From: Caulobacter sp. NIBR1757
GTDB lineage: Bacteria > Pseudomonadota > Alphaproteobacteria > Caulobacterales > Caulobacteraceae
Length of the DNA: 64,000 nt
NCBI RefSeq assembly: GCF_027912495.1
Contig: NZ_CP115463.1
Location: 310,001 to 374,000, forward strand
Direction of reading: 5' to 3'
Both the position numbers and the translations under genes were made by a program. Shown here one piece after another: positions 51,606 through 61,033 of the stretch. The notes beneath the pieces were generated by a model. The model saw nothing but the letters and a program-made list of their open reading frames with translations. It was not told the DNA's origin and did not search any database. Positions within the stretch are counted from its first letter, which is position 1; the number at the start of each line of letters is the position of its first letter.

Positions 51606-53930
51606 ATGGCGGCCACCGAGACGTTCCGAGTCAGCTCACATCTCAAGGACATCATTGGGCGCGACCTCGTGACCAACGAGTTCGTGGCCATCTTCGAGTT
51701 GGTCAAGAATTCGTTCGATGCCGGAGCAACACGCGTCGATATCGAGTTTGACCCTGACGAGAACACTATTGCCATCGTCGATGATGGTCGGGGCATGTCG
51801 CCGAAGGACATACGGGACAAGTGGCTCTTCGTTGCGTACTCGGAGAAAGTGCCCGAAGCCGACAACTATCGGGACAGGATCAAGCCGGCTGGGCAGTTTG
51901 CCGGCAGCAAAGGTATTGGACGTTTCGCCTGCGATACTCTTGGCGCTAACCTTGTTCTATACAGTATGGTGAGCGGTTCCAGCACAATATCGAAGCTGGA
52001 GGTGGATTGGACTCAATTTGAAAAAGATAGCAAAGAGGAATTCCAGGCCGTTACTGTAAAACTCGCAAGGGCGCGAGCGTTTCCGAAGATTCACAATGCA
52101 AAATCGCCCAATGAGCACGGCACCGTTCTTGTAATCAAGAACGTTCGGCATCTATGGGACGAAGATAGCATTGGAAAGCTCCGCAAGGATCTCGCGAAGC
52201 TCATTGATCCGTTTGGCACAACAACGAACGTTGTGGTGTCCACGTGGCTAGCGGACGGCGGCGCCGAACAGATTGAAGGAGTTGATGGGCCCGTTGGGAA
52301 TCACATTGCCGACCTGCTTCAAGACAAAACGAGCCGTATCGACGTCCTGATCGAAGATGGAAATATCGGAACGACCCTTTTTGACCGTGGGAGAAAAATA
52401 TACACGATCAAAGAGGTTTCTCCCTACGAAGAATTGGAGGGGTGTACTGTTAGGGGAACAATATATTTCCTCAATCGGGCCGCAAAGCACAATTTTACCA
52501 TGAGGATGGGGGTTCGCCCTGTAGAATTTGGCAGTGTATTTTTGTTCCTCAACGGTTTTCGAATATTCCCCATCGGCGAGGAGTTCGATGACACTCTTGG
52601 TCTGAGCCGGAGAAAGCAACAAGGGCAATCTCGATACCTCGGTACAAGAGATATCTTGGGTCGTGTTGATGTGAGCGCGCGCCCGAAGATGTTCAGAGAG
52701 GTTTCGAGTCGTGATGCCGGTTTGATTGACGACGCTCGTAGCCGGGCTCTCTACGACGCAATCAGGAAACACATGATCTTCCGGTTGGAGCGATACGTCG
52801 TTGGAGTCAACTGGAAGGACAAACGAGATCAGGACCGAGATACTTCCGATAGTCTCGTAACGGAGAGCGCTCGTGAGCGAGTATTGGCGATTGTCGGAGG
52901 GCTCGCGCGGTCAAGGGACATCGAGATTGTCTACTATGACCCCGAAATAGTCAGGGTTTCGGACGATCCCGACCAGATAACGGACAACGCCCTCAAGGCA
53001 ATTGAGGAGGTTGCCGAAAGCAGCGGGGATACGGCGCTGCTAGGGCAGATCGAGGAGGCTCGGCGGAGAATTGAGGAGCTTCGGGCTTCGCGCGAAGAAG
53101 CCCACGAGGTTGCCCAGCGCGCCATTGAGGAGCGTCAACGAGCCGACGCGCGCATTGATCGGCTGGAGCAACAAGCTGCGTTTCTGGGCAGCAGTCGGGA
53201 TGTGAATGTCGAGCGGGTGCAGCTCTTGATGCACCAGGCCACCATTCATCTTGGTCACGTTCGCTCGGCAATCGCCAATGTATCTCACGAGCTGGGAAGC
53301 GTGCTGGCGTTGGCTTCAACCCCGGCGCGGGACGGCGATTTCGACGACTTTGAAGACCTCTTGGCAAGTATCCGTCAATCGGGAAGGCGGGCCTTGGCGT
53401 CAATTGCGGGCGCCAACCTCTCCGGCGAGCGTCTTCGTACTGTCTTGTCTTTTGCGCCGAACATCCGTGTGGACCTTCAGACCGACAAGGTGCGCGGAGA
53501 TTTGCTCAAGTTCTTTGGGGAGTATTTCACGGTGCGCTTGGCCGGAGTGCCGGGCATGCCGGTCGCCACGTTTGATGCCGGGGGGCTTATGCTGGACAGG
53601 GAATTCTCACCCGTCGATATCGCGGTTCTGATCGACAATCTTCAAGACAACGCCAGAAAGGCAAAGGCAACCCGCGTCGACTTCAAGGCCGCTCGAAAGG
53701 GTCAGGACGCCGTCTCAATCAGGGTGACCGACGATGGACTTGGCATCGATGAACGAAGAGTAGACTCTGCCAAAATATTTGAGCGTGGATATTCTGGATC
53801 GCCAGGTGGCACGGGCCTCGGCCTCTATACGGTCCGCCAGATAGTTCAAGAGATGAATGGGTCGATCGAGCTATTCGGTGACGGCTCGAGGGCCGACTTC
53901 GAAATCGTAATTCCGGGGGAGAAGGCATGA
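51606..53930 (+). CDS. Dual GHKL-ATPase sensor kinase-like protein
   Basis: 774 residues from the ATG at 51606. Residues 1-200 form an HSP90/MutL-like ATPase: IFELVKNSFDAGATRVDIEF (N-box), VDDGRGM and GSKGIGRFACD. The middle part (about 200-430) is unrecognised. A coiled coil (IEEARRRIEELRASREEAHE and on) leads to a histidine-kinase-like core: VSHELGSVLALAS with His561, LIDNLQDNARKAKA, VTDDGLGID and GTGLGLYTVRQI. There is no membrane helix, so it is cytosolic. Two ATPase folds in one chain are unusual. The stop overlaps the next gene (ATGA). Lower GC and many AT-rich codons than neighbours suggest transfer. Likely senses or remodels a nucleic acid or protein ligand; inference only. Confidence 0.85.
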   Translation: MAATETFRVSSHLKDIIGRDLVTNEFVAIFELVKNSFDAGATRVDIEFDPDENTIAIVDDGRGMSPKDIRDKWLFVAYSEKVPEADNYRDRIKPAGQFAGSKGIGRFACDTLGANLVLYSMVSGSSTISKLEVDWTQFEKDSKEEFQAVTVKLARARAFPKIHNAKSPNEHGTVLVIKNVRHLWDEDSIGKLRKDLAKLIDPFGTTTNVVVSTWLADGGAEQIEGVDGPVGNHIADLLQDKTSRIDVLIEDGNIGTTLFDRGRKIYTIKEVSPYEELEGCTVRGTIYFLNRAAKHNFTMRMGVRPVEFGSVFLFLNGFRIFPIGEEFDDTLGLSRRKQQGQSRYLGTRDILGRVDVSARPKMFREVSSRDAGLIDDARSRALYDAIRKHMIFRLERYVVGVNWKDKRDQDRDTSDSLVTESARERVLAIVGGLARSRDIEIVYYDPEIVRVSDDPDQITDNALKAIEEVAESSGDTALLGQIEEARRRIEELRASREEAHEVAQRAIEERQRADARIDRLEQQAAFLGSSRDVNVERVQLLMHQATIHLGHVRSAIANVSHELGSVLALASTPARDGDFDDFEDLLASIRQSGRRALASIAGANLSGERLRTVLSFAPNIRVDLQTDKVRGDLLKFFGEYFTVRLAGVPGMPVATFDAGGLMLDREFSPVDIAVLIDNLQDNARKAKATRVDFKAARKGQDAVSIRVTDDGLGIDERRVDSAKIFERGYSGSPGGTGLGLYTVRQIVQEMNGSIELFGDGSRADFEIVIPGEKA

Positions 53931-54868
53931 ATCTCGACTTAGGAATACTTTGGATCGAGGATTCATTTAGCCAGGAAGAAGAGGAAAATCTGAAGCGACG
54001 GGTCCGCGAGGCGGGTTTTCTGGCACGGATTGAAACGATTGAGAACGGAGCGAGGGTCGAGGAATTGGCCCGCGTCCATCGGCTGTATCATCAGTACGAC
54101 ATCATTCTTCTCGACTATAAGTTAAAGGGAGAGGATGGAAACGACCTGGCCCCGAGGATACGGGACCTGTTTCCTTCAACAACGATCCTGTTTTATTCCG
54201 GCAGCGCAGACGAAAACGAGCTGCGCCGAATGATTGCCGAGAAGCAGGTTGAAGGAGTCTACTGCAGCGCTCGCGGAAGATTTATCGAAAGGGCTGGCAG
54301 CCTCATCGACCAGACCGCACGGGCGCTCGACCGCTTGTCGGGGATGCGCGGCTTAGCAATGCGGGTTGTTGCAGAGTGCGATACACTGATGCGCGACGCG
54401 CTGCTGGCGATGTCTGCGCGTGATCCGGCCTGCGATTCTAGGGTGGGTGATCTAGACGAGGACGTGATCAACTTCGTTCGCGAGTTGGGAGCGGGGTATG
54501 AGGTAGCAATGACTGGGGACCTGTCTGCTCGCCTCGACAGTAGGGCGGTAGATAGCGCGAAGCTCTTCAAGCACTTTAGGCGACTGACGAAGGCCGTCGC
54601 TGCCAATCCCGCAGCGTTTGCTTTGACCGGCGATCAGGTTGAGCGCCTTCGTGAGCTGAGGGCTAGCAGCGCGCAATACGACGCAAGCGTCCTGAGAAAG
54701 CGCAACATCCTCGGCCATGTCGTCGAGGTGCAGGGGCCTGACGGTTGGATATTAGAAGGAAGCAACGAGATCAGCGTTTCCGATTTCCCGGAACTTCGAC
54801 GCAACTTCGCCGCCCACATCGACGCTTTCCGTGAAATCGGAGCGCTTGTCGTTTCTTTGGACCAGTAA
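53927..54868 (+). CDS. Atypical response regulator with unrecognised output domain
   Basis: 313 residues. N-terminal receiver-like domain: GILWIEDSF (acidic pair Glu11/Asp12), candidate phospho-acceptor Asp63 in IILLDYKLKGEDGND, and ILFYSGSADENE. The conserved lysine near VYCSARGRF appears to be missing. Residues 130-313 are mostly helical (SLIDQTARALDRLSGMRGLA, HFRRLTKAVAANPAAFALTG) and match no family I know. Coupled to the dual-ATPase gene by ATGA, so it is the likely partner. Its last 117 bases overlap the methyltransferase gene on the opposite strand. Low GC like its neighbours. Confidence 0.8.
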   Translation: MNLDLGILWIEDSFSQEEEENLKRRVREAGFLARIETIENGARVEELARVHRLYHQYDIILLDYKLKGEDGNDLAPRIRDLFPSTTILFYSGSADENELRRMIAEKQVEGVYCSARGRFIERAGSLIDQTARALDRLSGMRGLAMRVVAECDTLMRDALLAMSARDPACDSRVGDLDEDVINFVRELGAGYEVAMTGDLSARLDSRAVDSAKLFKHFRRLTKAVAANPAAFALTGDQVERLRELRASSAQYDASVLRKRNILGHVVEVQGPDGWILEGSNEISVSDFPELRRNFAAHIDAFREIGALVVSLDQ

Positions 54869-56062
54869 CAGTCCGGCCAGTACCTCCCCTATCGCTTCAG
54901 CGAATAGCGGCGGAACAGCGTTGCCAACTTGAGTGAAGCGCGGACATGCGTCTTTTCGGCGTTTGCCGCCGGTTGTGTATGGGCCTGTAAACGAGAACCA
55001 GTCGGGAAAGGACTGTAGGCGCGCATGTTCGCGAACCGTCATCGATCTCGGTCGCGAGTAGTGGACGAAGTCGTCCGGTAGTGTGCTGATTGTTGGTGAC
55101 GGGGCGTCCGGGTCGAGTGGAGTGGTGGCCCGCTTCTTGATGCCCAGGCGGGCTCGGTCTTCCGCCCGCAAGCACACGCCTCGCTCGCAATTGTCGAGAA
55201 TGTCCTGCATCCGCTTGGTGGAAACGGCATTATGCCGAGGCAAGCGCATGTCTGATGGCTGGCCGGAACCACCCTTTCTCATCAACTTTTGATAGGGAGT
55301 TTTCGGAGCGCGGGTGCGGCGGAGCGTCTTGAAGCCTTGGGGGCCCCAATCCTTGTCTGGCTGAAGCTCGCTTTCTGCATTCTCTTCGAGATCAGAAAGC
55401 GCCGCCCTTGCCGTGGTGAAGGTTGGGCCCAGGCCGCGTCCTTCCAGGAATGATCGTCTCGCAACGCGCAAGCGTTGGATGGGGTCAATGCCTGGGAGGG
55501 TGCCGGAAAGCGCTGCAATCAGTACGAACCTCGGCCGACGCTGCGGAACGCCCCAATCGGCGGCGCGGAGCGTGTCGCACCATGTGTCGTAGCCAAGCTT
55601 CTTCAATGCGAGAACGACGTAGTCGCTGTACGTTCCGCCGGTCCTGTGTCGCATCGAGCGAAAGCCAACCACGTTCTCGAGGAGAACCAAGCGTGGCTTA
55701 ATCGTTTCGACGTAGTCCAAGTAGACATCAACCATCTGGCTTCGGGGGTCATCCGGCCGCCGCAGCCCATTCATGCTGAAGCCTTGGCAAGGGGGGCCGC
55801 CTGCAACGAGGTCGACTTTGCCCTGAAGCGACGAAAGCTCCTTGCCGTGTTCGCGAAGCACGTCTTGCGCAAGCCAAGGGCGCTGTTCAAGCCACGCCGG
55901 CCAGCCATGTCGGCCGGTTTCGTCGTTGAGAAGGTTTTGCTGGTAGGTGGAGAAGGCATCGGAATGGCCTTCTATGCCAAACAGGGTCGAAAACCCGGCT
56001 TCGCCTAGGCCGAGCGAAAGGCCCCCGCAGCCAGCGAAGAGATCGATGCAAGTCGGCCTCAT
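54752..56062 (-). CDS. C5 cytosine DNA methyltransferase
   Basis: 436 residues from MRPTCIDLF. Motif I DLFAGCGGLSLGLGEAGF, motif IV GGPPCQGFSMNGL with the catalytic cysteine, motif VI LLENVVGF, motif VIII QRRPRFVLIA and motifs IX/X ARLQSFPDW and QVGNAVPP. It would methylate cytosine in a specific DNA sequence; the site cannot be read. No restriction endonuclease, Vsr or DNA-translocating gene is next to it. It is convergent with, and overlaps, the receiver-protein gene. No clear ribosome site precedes the ATG; the open frame runs on to 56152, so the start could be earlier. Confidence 0.93.
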   Translation of the reverse strand: MRPTCIDLFAGCGGLSLGLGEAGFSTLFGIEGHSDAFSTYQQNLLNDETGRHGWPAWLEQRPWLAQDVLREHGKELSSLQGKVDLVAGGPPCQGFSMNGLRRPDDPRSQMVDVYLDYVETIKPRLVLLENVVGFRSMRHRTGGTYSDYVVLALKKLGYDTWCDTLRAADWGVPQRRPRFVLIAALSGTLPGIDPIQRLRVARRSFLEGRGLGPTFTTARAALSDLEENAESELQPDKDWGPQGFKTLRRTRAPKTPYQKLMRKGGSGQPSDMRLPRHNAVSTKRMQDILDNCERGVCLRAEDRARLGIKKRATTPLDPDAPSPTISTLPDDFVHYSRPRSMTVREHARLQSFPDWFSFTGPYTTGGKRRKDACPRFTQVGNAVPPLFAEAIGEVLAGLLLVQRNDKRSDFTESVDVGGEVASKFREIGNADLVASF

Positions 56063-56416
56063 GAAGGCGCTATTGCACGTTCGTTCCCTGAGGTCCAGGG
56101 CGTTGGGCCGCACAACGTAGCTTGAAACGGAAGCGCTTTGTCGGGGTTGCAACTAGGTAGTGGATCGAACCGCACCGTCATGATTCGTTCCCTGCCCCAA
56201 GTCGGGAAAGGCTAGGGGCGGATTTCCAAAAGTTTGGTTACCAACCGGAAGATCATCTGGGAGACCGTCAGGACTAGCCCAACTGCAATCCGGTCATTCC
56301 TGAAAACGTCTAAGGCCGCTGCGGGATTCCGCTGACGACTGCGGCAGTCCGACGGCGTAGATTGAGGCAAACAGGTCGCCAGCTCGTGACGGCGTGCCAA
56401 CGAACCAGAGAGCCCC
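56063..56416. other. Gene-free stretch at the right edge of the low-GC island
   Basis: About 350 bases with no supported gene. It is the upstream region of the methyltransferase gene and the junction between the island and the start-less YafY remnant. A small imperfect palindrome TTGGTTACCAA occurs near 56235. No tRNA end, direct repeat or integrase was found that would mark an attachment site. Confidence 0.5.
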
Positions 56417-56758
56417 ATCTCCCGCGCCCAACGCCTCCTAGACCTGATCCAGGCCCTTCGCCGCCACCGCCGCGCCGTCGCCGGCGCGGTGCTGGCCGAG
56501 GGGCTGGGCGTCTTCCTGCGCACCCTCTACCGCGACATCGACACCCTCAAGGGTCAGGGCGCCCACATCGAGGGCGAGGCCGGGGTCGGCTACATCCTCC
56601 GCTCCGGGTTCATGCTGCCGCCGCTGATGTTCTCGCAGGAAGAGATCGAGGCGCTGGTGCGCGGCTTGCGCTCGGTGTCGCAACGGGCGGACGGGCCCTT
56701 GGGGCTGGCGGCGCGGAATGTGCTGGCCAAGGTCGGGGCGGCGCCGCCGCCGGCCTGA
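56417..56758 (+). pseudogene. Truncated, start-less copy of a YafY-type regulator
   Basis: Translation from 56417 reads ISRAQRLLDLIQALRRHRRA, then VLAEGLGVFLRTLYRDIDTL, closely matching the intact gene at 57854-58543. The start codon TTG has become ATC. About 110 codons later the frame slips by one base near CCGCCGGCCTGAAGG and ends at TGA. Similarity to the intact gene continues only to GGCCGGGA (56767) and then stops at AATTCGGGGACACTATA. So it holds the helix-turn-helix and linker but no WYL domain. Probably a dead duplicate. Confidence 0.85.
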
Positions 56759-56857
56759 AGGCCGGGAAATTCGGGGACACTATATAGATTTCTACAAAGA
56801 AGCCGGGTCGCCGCGCGCCCGCTGGAGGCGTCCTGTGAGAGTCGGGACCAGGCCTGG

Positions 56858-57634
56858 TCAGCCCGTCGTCTGAAGGATCGCCTGCACCGTCTCTTCGGGC
56901 TGGTCCCAATGGGGGAAATGGCCGCAGCGGTCGAACCAGCGCAACTGGGCGTTGGGGAAGGCGGCCTGGGCCCGATGGGCCTGGCGGGGCAGCAGAAGGC
57001 GATCGTTCCGGCCCCAGCCGATTGTCACCTGTCCGGGCGTGGACGCGGTTCCAGCCTGCAAGGGGCCGGTGGCCAGCTCGTGCACCATGTCGTCGAAAAC
57101 CGCCGTGGCGGCGAAGCTTCGCATTTCCGTCAGCAAGGTCTCCGGCGCAAGCGCCCAGGGTCTGGCGGACAACTGGGCCAGCAGCAGCGTCCGTGTGGCG
57201 GCGTGGCGCGACAGGAATGGCATCACCGGCTGCAGACCTCGGACAAGCCGGATGGACGCCGCGATCGTGCCCTGGAAGAACGTCGTCTCCCAGCCTCGCC
57301 AGAAGCCGCCCGGGTCCAGGGCGACGCAGTGGCGACCAACGCCGCGACGCGAAAGCTCCAGCACCAGGCGGGCGCCCACGGAGCTGCCGACCAGGTCGAC
57401 CCTGCCCAACTGCTCGGCCTCGATGAATGCCGTGAGAGCGTCCGCGAAGGCAGCGATGGTCTGGCGGCCCGAAACCGGCTGCGACCTGCCATGGCCGGGC
57501 AGGTCGATGACGATCAATTCCCGCGAGCGGCTGAGCGGCTCCGAAATCGTGTCCCATGACCGCAGGCTTCCCCCCAGGCCATGGACCAGAAGCAGAGGGG
57601 GCCCCCTGCCTGTGCGCTCAAAGTGCAGGGTCAT
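56858..57634 (-). CDS. Alpha/beta hydrolase
   Basis: 258 residues. LLLVHGLGGSLRSWD, IDLPGHGRS, nucleophile serine in VGSSVGARLVLELSRRG, Asp in IGWGRNDRLLLP and His in DRCGHFPHWDQPEET. The typical small cap domain is present. The gene lies between the truncated and intact YafY-type regulator copies, in the opposite direction, so it may have been brought in or enclosed by that duplication. Substrate unknown. Confidence 0.9.
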   Translation of the reverse strand: MTLHFERTGRGPPLLLVHGLGGSLRSWDTISEPLSRSRELIVIDLPGHGRSQPVSGRQTIAAFADALTAFIEAEQLGRVDLVGSSVGARLVLELSRRGVGRHCVALDPGGFWRGWETTFFQGTIAASIRLVRGLQPVMPFLSRHAATRTLLLAQLSARPWALAPETLLTEMRSFAATAVFDDMVHELATGPLQAGTASTPGQVTIGWGRNDRLLLPRQAHRAQAAFPNAQLRWFDRCGHFPHWDQPEETVQAILQTTG

Positions 57635-57853
57635 GCCGTTACCACGATGGATGTCGCTGGAGGGTCAGCGGTGTCCTGTTAAAGTCACGGGCGGCGCCAT
57701 CGGTTGCACGTCCCTGGCGCCGGCAGGCTTGCTCGCCGGGACGGGATTACTTTTGGCCGCAGCGAACCTGGACGCGTCTTGGTCTTGGCCAAAGGGCGAT
57801 ATCCTGCTGACATTTCATGTCAGGATGGCGCACCCGCCCGTCGAGAATGCCCA

Positions 57854-58543
57854 TTGTCCCGCGCCCAACGTCTCCTCGACCTGATCCAGCTCCTCCGCCG
57901 CCACCGCCGCGCGGTGGCCGGCGCCGTGCTGGCCGGGGAGCTGGGGGTGTCCCTGCGCACCCTCTACCGCGACATCGAGACCCTCAAGGCCCAGGGCGCG
58001 CACATCGAGGGGGAGGCCGGGGTCGGGTATGTGCTGCGGTCCGGGTTCATGCTGCCGCCGCTGATGTTCTCCGAAGAAGAGATCGAGGCGCTGGTGCTGG
58101 GCTCGCGCTGGGTGTCGCAGCGGGCGGACGGGTCGCTGGGGCTGGCGGCGCGCAATGTGCTGGCCAAGGTGGGGGCGGTGCTGCCGCCGGAGCTGAAGGC
58201 CGGGATCGAGGCGTCCGGCCTGCTGATCGGGCCGGGCGCGGTGGTCGCCGGCGGCGGCGGCGAGCTGGCCGGCCTGCGCCAGGCCATCCGCGCCGAGCGG
58301 CGGCTGCGCATCGCCTACGCCGACGAGGCGGGACGGGTCAGCAGCCGCACCATCTGGCCCTTCGTGCTGGCCTTCTACGACCGGGTGCGGGTGGTGGCCG
58401 CCTGGTGCGAGTTGCGGGAGGGCTATCGCCATTTCCGCACCGACCGCATCACCGTGCTCGAGGTGACGGCGCAGCGCTATCCCCGCCGCCGGGCGGCCCT
58501 GCTGGCCGAATGGCGGGCTCAGCGCGACATTCCGGAACAGTGA
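57854..58543 (+). CDS. YafY-type HTH/WYL transcriptional regulator
   Basis: 229 residues with a TTG start (57854); nearby ATGs are out of frame. HTH_11 domain (RLLDLIQLLRRHRRAVAGAV, LAGELGVSLRTLYRDIETLK), linker GAHIEGEAGVGYVLRSGFML, and a WYL-like ligand domain (RLRIAYADEAGRVSSRTIWP, FVLAFYDRVRVVAAWCELRE). Controls neighbouring genes; the following VOC-family gene is the usual partner. The first 350 bases are duplicated at 56417-56767. Confidence 0.9.
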   Translation: MSRAQRLLDLIQLLRRHRRAVAGAVLAGELGVSLRTLYRDIETLKAQGAHIEGEAGVGYVLRSGFMLPPLMFSEEEIEALVLGSRWVSQRADGSLGLAARNVLAKVGAVLPPELKAGIEASGLLIGPGAVVAGGGGELAGLRQAIRAERRLRIAYADEAGRVSSRTIWPFVLAFYDRVRVVAAWCELREGYRHFRTDRITVLEVTAQRYPRRRAALLAEWRAQRDIPEQ

Positions 58544-58629
58544 CTACTGACAGAAACTGACAGCAGGCGGTCCTAGAGGTCTTCGGGCCGGCGCCGATCC
58601 CGGACGCCGCGCTCCAGAGGAGACTTGCC

Positions 58630-59001
58630 TTGCCCGACTTCAGCTTCCTGCTGCTTCACGTGGCCGACCATGCGGCCAGCGCCGCCTTCTACAACCGCCT
58701 GCTCGGCCTGCCGATCATCGAGCAGAAGGACGATTTCGCCATGCTGCCGCTGCAGGGCGGCGTCATGCTCGGCCTCTGGGCCCGGGCCACGGTCGAGCCG
58801 GCCAGTTCGGGCCAGGCGGGGGCCAGCGAGGTCGCCTTCACCGCCCCCGACGCTGCCGCCGTCCAGGCGCTGCACGACGACTGGCGCGGCCGGGGCCTGA
58901 CCATCCTGCAGGCGCCGACGACGATGAGCTTCGGCCCCACCTTCGTCGCCCTCGACCCCGACGGCCACCGCCTGCGCGTCTTCGCCCCGCCGGCCCGCTG
59001 A
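58630..59001 (+). CDS. VOC (glyoxalase/bleomycin-resistance) family protein
   Basis: 123 residues with a TTG start (GGAG seven bases upstream). Two beta-alpha-beta-beta-beta halves: FLLLHVADHAASAAFYNRLL, GLPIIEQ, and TSFGPTFVALDPDGHRLRVF-like ending (SFGPTFVALDPDGHRLRVF). Members are metal-dependent enzymes or antibiotic-binding proteins. Lies 86 bases after the YafY-type regulator on the same strand, a common pairing. Confidence 0.88.
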   Translation: MPDFSFLLLHVADHAASAAFYNRLLGLPIIEQKDDFAMLPLQGGVMLGLWARATVEPASSGQAGASEVAFTAPDAAAVQALHDDWRGRGLTILQAPTTMSFGPTFVALDPDGHRLRVFAPPAR

Positions 59002-59015
59002 CCGACCCGGCCGGC

Positions 59016-59330
59016 AATATGTATAGACATATTCATCTTGCCGGCCCCCGGCTCGCCCCTTGGAAACTTTCCCCTCCGAAAACCCCTCCAGTCGGCCCGG
59101 AGCGCCGTCCGGGGCGCCCGCGCCGCCGTCTCGGATGTGGGCCCGATCCCCCCTACATTCGCTGACGGCAGGCCACGCTTCGACCTACGCGGCGGCCTAC
59201 GCCCCCAGCGCCTCGGCCCACGCCAAGGCCAACAGGGACCGGGGTTTGGCCGCTCCAGGGCCCGCTCCGGCGAGCGCGCGGCTTTTTTTGTGGGCCGGGC
59301 CGCGTCGCGGTATAATAGGACCGCTTCGAT
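59016..59330. other. Non-coding block 2: AT-rich palindrome to TATAAT
   Basis: Part of a 420-base gap with no supported gene. Opens with AATATGTATAGACATATT (59016-59033, one mismatched pair) followed by CATC, and closes with GCGGTATAATAGG and CGCTTCGAT, as in the block at 39518-39782. Inner matches include CTTCGACCTAC and CACGCCAAGGCCAAC. A T7 run at 59283-59289 follows a GC-rich stem-like stretch. TATAAT with TTTTGT 18-19 bases upstream could be the promoter of the 59422 gene, leaving a leader of about 100 bases that contains the hairpin CCCCCTTTTCAAGGGG. Confidence 0.55.
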
Positions 59331-59421
59331 CCGCCCCCTTTTCAAGGGGCGCGGTCGGGCGCCAAAAGGACGTTTAGTTCGGCCAGATCATCGGATTGGG
59401 CCCTTCAGGTTGGGAAAGCTG

Positions 59422-59841
59422 ATGATCAAGGCGAAGATGACGGCGCTTGCCGTTGTGGGGATCGCGCTGGCGGGGCTGGGCGGATCGGTGATCGGCCCGG
59501 CTCCCGTCCAGGCCGCCTCGAAGATCGAGAAGCTGACCGCCCAGCGGCTCAAGCAGTGCATGACCGTGCTGGAACCGGCCACCGACCACGCCGAGGCCGC
59601 CCTGGCCGCCGGCGAGGGCATGGACAGCCCCGGCGCCGACTACAAGGCCTACTGCGCGGCGATGACCAAGCATGACGCCATCCTTCAGGACGACATGCGC
59701 AACCTGTCGGTCTGCGAAGGCATTCCGCTGGAGGGTCAGGACGAAGCCACCGTGCTCGGCCTGCTCACCGAGCTGAAATACGACCGCGAGGCCATCGCCG
59801 AGTCCCGCCAGGTGGTGTGCGAAGCCGCAAACCCCGGGTAG
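59422..59841 (+). CDS. Small exported protein with four cysteines
   Basis: 139 residues from the ATG at 59422; the upstream frame is not coding-like. Signal peptide MTALAVVGIALAGLGGSVIG and on to VQAAS. The mature part is helical and has four cysteines (KQCMTVL, AYCAAMT, SVCEGIP, VVCEAAN), suggesting two disulfides in the periplasm. No family recognised. May be transcribed from the TATAAT at 59311. Confidence 0.7.
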   Translation: MIKAKMTALAVVGIALAGLGGSVIGPAPVQAASKIEKLTAQRLKQCMTVLEPATDHAEAALAAGEGMDSPGADYKAYCAAMTKHDAILQDDMRNLSVCEGIPLEGQDEATVLGLLTELKYDREAIAESRQVVCEAANPG

Positions 59842-59916
59842 GAAGAAAGCTTATCCTTGACCTAGCGGCATGAAGGGGCCAAACGCCCCGCAAAGAGGCC
59901 CCAAGGAGGAAAGCCC

Positions 59917-61029
<1,113 letters not shown>

Positions 61030-61033
61030 ACGC

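Noticed and set aside
59038..59421. N-terminal extension of the four-cysteine exported protein
   Set aside because: It would bury the signal peptide and cross non-coding block 2; the ATG at 59422 gives a normal signal sequence.
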